Below are positions 62,363-64,000 of a stretch of 64,000 nt of DNA, piece by piece. The translations under genes and the position numbers were made by a program. The DNA lies in NCBI RefSeq assembly GCF_004295485.1, contig NZ_CP036164.1:1178001-1242000 (forward strand). The letters run 5' to 3'. The DNA comes from Janibacter limosus (GTDB lineage: Bacteria; Actinomycetota; Actinomycetes; Actinomycetales; Dermatophilaceae). The notes beneath the pieces were generated by a model. It was not told the origin of the DNA. It did not search any database and was given only the letters and a program-made list of their open reading frames with translations. Numbering within the stretch: the first letter of the stretch is position 1; every line of letters starts with the position of its first letter.

Positions 62363-62916
62363 CCCCGAGCCCGTGGTGGTTCGGGCCGCCGGCCCTGCAC
62401 CCGCCGGCGGAGGGCACCCCCTTCGACCTCGTCCTGCTCGATCGTGACGGCACGCTCAACGTGCGCGTCCCGGACGACTACGTCACGCGCCCCGAGGACC
62501 TCGAGCTGCTGCCGGGCGCGGCGCAGGCGGTCGGGCGGCTCACCCGGGCCGGGTGCCGCACGGTGCTCGTCACCAACCAACGCGGGATCGCCCGCGGCCT
62601 GATGGACCGCGACGCGCTCGTGGCGGTTCACGCCCGGCTCGAGTCGCTCCTGCGGGTGGAGGGAGGACGGCTGGACGCCGTCGTGGTCTGCCCGCACGGT
62701 CACGGCGAGTGCGGCTGCCGCAAGCCGCTCGACGGACTCTTCCGCGAGGCCCTGCGCCGGGCGTCCTGGGCGGACCCCGCCAGGTGCGTCATGGTGGGCG
62801 ACATGCCCTCCGACCTCGAGCCGGCCGGGCGTCTCGGGATGCGGACGGAGCGGGTCGCGGTCGATCGTCCGGTGGGTGATGCGGTGACCCGACTGCTCGG
62901 CCCCTCGGGGCACTGA
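62323..62916 (+). CDS. gmhB: HAD phosphatase, heptose bisphosphate phosphatase type
   Basis: This HAD-superfamily phosphatase of the HisB/GmhB group has FDLVLLDRDGTLNVRVPDDY with the nucleophile and acid Asp, VLVTNQRGIARG with motif II, the zinc loop CPHGHGECGCRKP, and MVGDMPSDLEPAGRLGM as the last motif. It would remove the 7-phosphate of heptose 1,7-bisphosphate. GTG 62323 is the only usual start and overlaps gmhA by 40 nt, giving an unlikely VRGGRPGHAG leader. CTG 62359, overlapping the gmhA stop as CTGA, would start the protein at TPSPWWFGPPAL. Confidence 0.85.
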   Translation: MRGGRPGHAGPVLTPSPWWFGPPALHPPAEGTPFDLVLLDRDGTLNVRVPDDYVTRPEDLELLPGAAQAVGRLTRAGCRTVLVTNQRGIARGLMDRDALVAVHARLESLLRVEGGRLDAVVVCPHGHGECGCRKPLDGLFREALRRASWADPARCVMVGDMPSDLEPAGRLGMRTERVAVDRPVGDAVTRLLGPSGH

Positions 62917-62935
62917 GCCGGGTTCGTGTTCGTCC

Positions 62936-62955
62936 GACGTGGTGAAGGCCACGTC
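62936..62955 (+). terminator. Hairpin after gmhB
   Basis: GACGTGG (62936-62942) and CCACGTC (62949-62955) pair perfectly around TGAAGG, 20 nt after the gmhB stop, followed by a pyrimidine-rich stretch with several Ts. It probably ends the hddA-gmhA-gmhB transcript. The rest of 62956-63037 holds the promoter region of the next gene (TAAGTT at 63007-63012 as a possible -10). Confidence 0.55.
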
Positions 62956-63037
62956 CCCTACTCTGTTCTCGGACTGAGGTGGCGCTCACGAGGTGCTACT
63001 GTCCGGTAAGTTATTTAGGGCCAAGGAGGGTTCTCTC

Positions 63038-64000
63038 GTGCGCAAGTACCTGCTGCCGACGATCATCATGTGTGTCGGCGCGTTCATCCTCACCATGGGA
63101 CTGCTCTTCAAGTTCTATGCCTATCCGCGTCTGGCGGTCGTCCCCACGGACCAGAACACGACGCAGATCGTGCAGGACCCGGATGCCAAGTTCTTCGACG
63201 CCGACAACGTCAAGCCCGGTAACGGTGAGCTGACGACGACGGCGCGCATCATCGGTGACCCCGAGGCCTCCGAGCAGGCCTCCGAGGAGACCGGCGAGGA
63301 CGTCGCGATCTGGAACAGCGGCCAGGTCAGCGACAACAACGGCGACAACATCCCGATGGACGGCAGCACCGAGGTGCTCGTCTTCGACCGGCACACCGGC
63401 GAGGCCATCAACTGCTGCGGCGAGTCCAAGAACGGCGAGGCCGTCAAGCGCTCGGGCCTGCTGGTGAAGTTCCCCTTCGACACCCAGCCGGTCGACACCT
63501 ACACCTGGTGGGACAGCACGGTCGGCCAGGCCTTCCCGGTCAAGTACACGGGCGAGGAGGAGCTGCAGGGGATGAACACCTACGTGTTCACCCAGGAGGT
63601 CCCCGAGACCAAGTACGCGACGCGGGAGCTGCCCGGCAACCTCTTCGGTGGGTCCGCGAGCTCCGGCGCCGTCGACGCAGACCGCTACTACTCCAACAAG
63701 CGCACCTTCTGGGTCGACCCGGTCACCGGAGTCGTCCTGGACCGGGTCGAGGACCAGAAGCAGGAGTTCCGCTACGACGGCAAGACCCTCAACGCCCTCG
63801 AGACGACCTCCCGCTTCACCCCTGACACGGTCTCCGGCAATGTCGAGGAGTACAAGTCCAAGTCGGCGCAGCTGCACATGGTCCAGTCGACCCTGCCCCT
63901 GATCTTCACGATCCTCGGCATCCTGCTGCTCCTGGGTGGGCTGGTGCTCTCGCTCGTGATCGGTCGGCGCCGCACGGCCGACCCGGAGCCGGACCGCGAC
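63038..64000 (+). CDS. DUF3068 (PorA-family-like) envelope protein, 3' end outside the window
   Basis: The frame runs 321 codons to the window edge without a stop. An N-terminal membrane helix (PTIIMCVGAFILTMGLLFKFYAYPRLAVVPTDQNTTQIV) is followed by a large extracytoplasmic domain. A second membrane helix comes near residues 285-308 (TLPLIFTILGILLLLGGLVLSLVIG) and then a charged tail. This topology and the YPRLAVVPTD start match DUF3068 proteins of actinobacteria. AAGGAGG lies 8 nt before GTG 63038. The function is unknown; the family is usually near cell-envelope glycan genes, as here. Confidence 0.85.
   Translation, partial: MRKYLLPTIIMCVGAFILTMGLLFKFYAYPRLAVVPTDQNTTQIVQDPDAKFFDADNVKPGNGELTTTARIIGDPEASEQASEETGEDVAIWNSGQVSDNNGDNIPMDGSTEVLVFDRHTGEAINCCGESKNGEAVKRSGLLVKFPFDTQPVDTYTWWDSTVGQAFPVKYTGEEELQGMNTYVFTQEVPETKYATRELPGNLFGGSASSGAVDADRYYSNKRTFWVDPVTGVVLDRVEDQKQEFRYDGKTLNALETTSRFTPDTVSGNVEEYKSKSAQLHMVQSTLPLIFTILGILLLLGGLVLSLVIGRRRTADPEPDRD

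Overview
The window is about 70% G+C and reads as a stretch of an actinobacterial chromosome. Gene content and order (metK-priA-fmt-rsmB-rpe, hisE-hisG, hisF, hisI-trpE-trp membrane protein-trpC-trpB-trpA-lgt-gltBD-pyk-tRNA-pdtaR-polA, then an AftD/DUF2613/DUF3068 envelope cluster) fit Micrococcales, most likely Intrasporangiaceae (Janibacter/Knoellia-like). That placement is inference. Most genes read left to right, many overlap by 4 nt (ATGA/GTGA), and many others start directly downstream of a TAnnnT -10 box, as expected for leaderless actinobacterial mRNAs.

Region 1 (1-6.6 kb): housekeeping genes for methyl donor synthesis (metK tail), replication restart (priA), initiator tRNA formylation (fmt), 16S rRNA methylation (rsmB) and the pentose phosphate pathway (rpe), plus a VOC-fold protein and a small cupin. 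Region 2 (6.6-9.4 kb): an IS110-family element sits inside a tandem array of about eleven GC-rich hairpins joined by CTTG/CGAAC linkers. Its non-coding end carries two segments that match its own two termini in the way expected of the donor loop of an IS110 bridge RNA. Next come an FMN riboswitch and a RibM/PnuX-type riboflavin transporter, at a place where related actinobacteria usually carry ribDEBAH. Region 3 (9.4-22.9 kb): histidine and tryptophan biosynthesis, interrupted after hisF by a 42-bp minisatellite into which two identical ISL3 elements have inserted at the palindrome CCTTAAGG. Region 4 (22.9-38.3 kb): lgt, glutamate synthase gltBD behind a candidate operator, pyruvate kinase, tRNA-Leu(CAA), the ANTAR response regulator pdtaR, a leftward group of membrane and thioesterase genes, and polA.

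Region 5 (38.3-64 kb): a long envelope-polysaccharide locus. It holds two very large AftD-like membrane glycosyltransferases, two GT4 and one GT2 glycosyltransferases, GT-C-like membrane proteins, a flippase, two acyltransferase-3 proteins, three methyltransferases, a DUF2613 micro-protein and a DUF3068 protein. It also holds what looks like a complete set for GDP-D-glycero-alpha-D-manno-heptose: gmhA (isomerase), hddA (kinase), gmhB (phosphatase) together at 60.7-62.9 kb, and an hddC-like nucleotidyltransferase at 38.3 kb. Together these genes could make, activate, transfer, decorate and export a heptose-containing surface glycan.

The most unusual items are the IS110 donor-guide architecture inside the hairpin array, the minisatellite hit twice by ISL3, and the split heptose pathway with possible CTG start codons. 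All calls come from reading the sequence; no database search was run.
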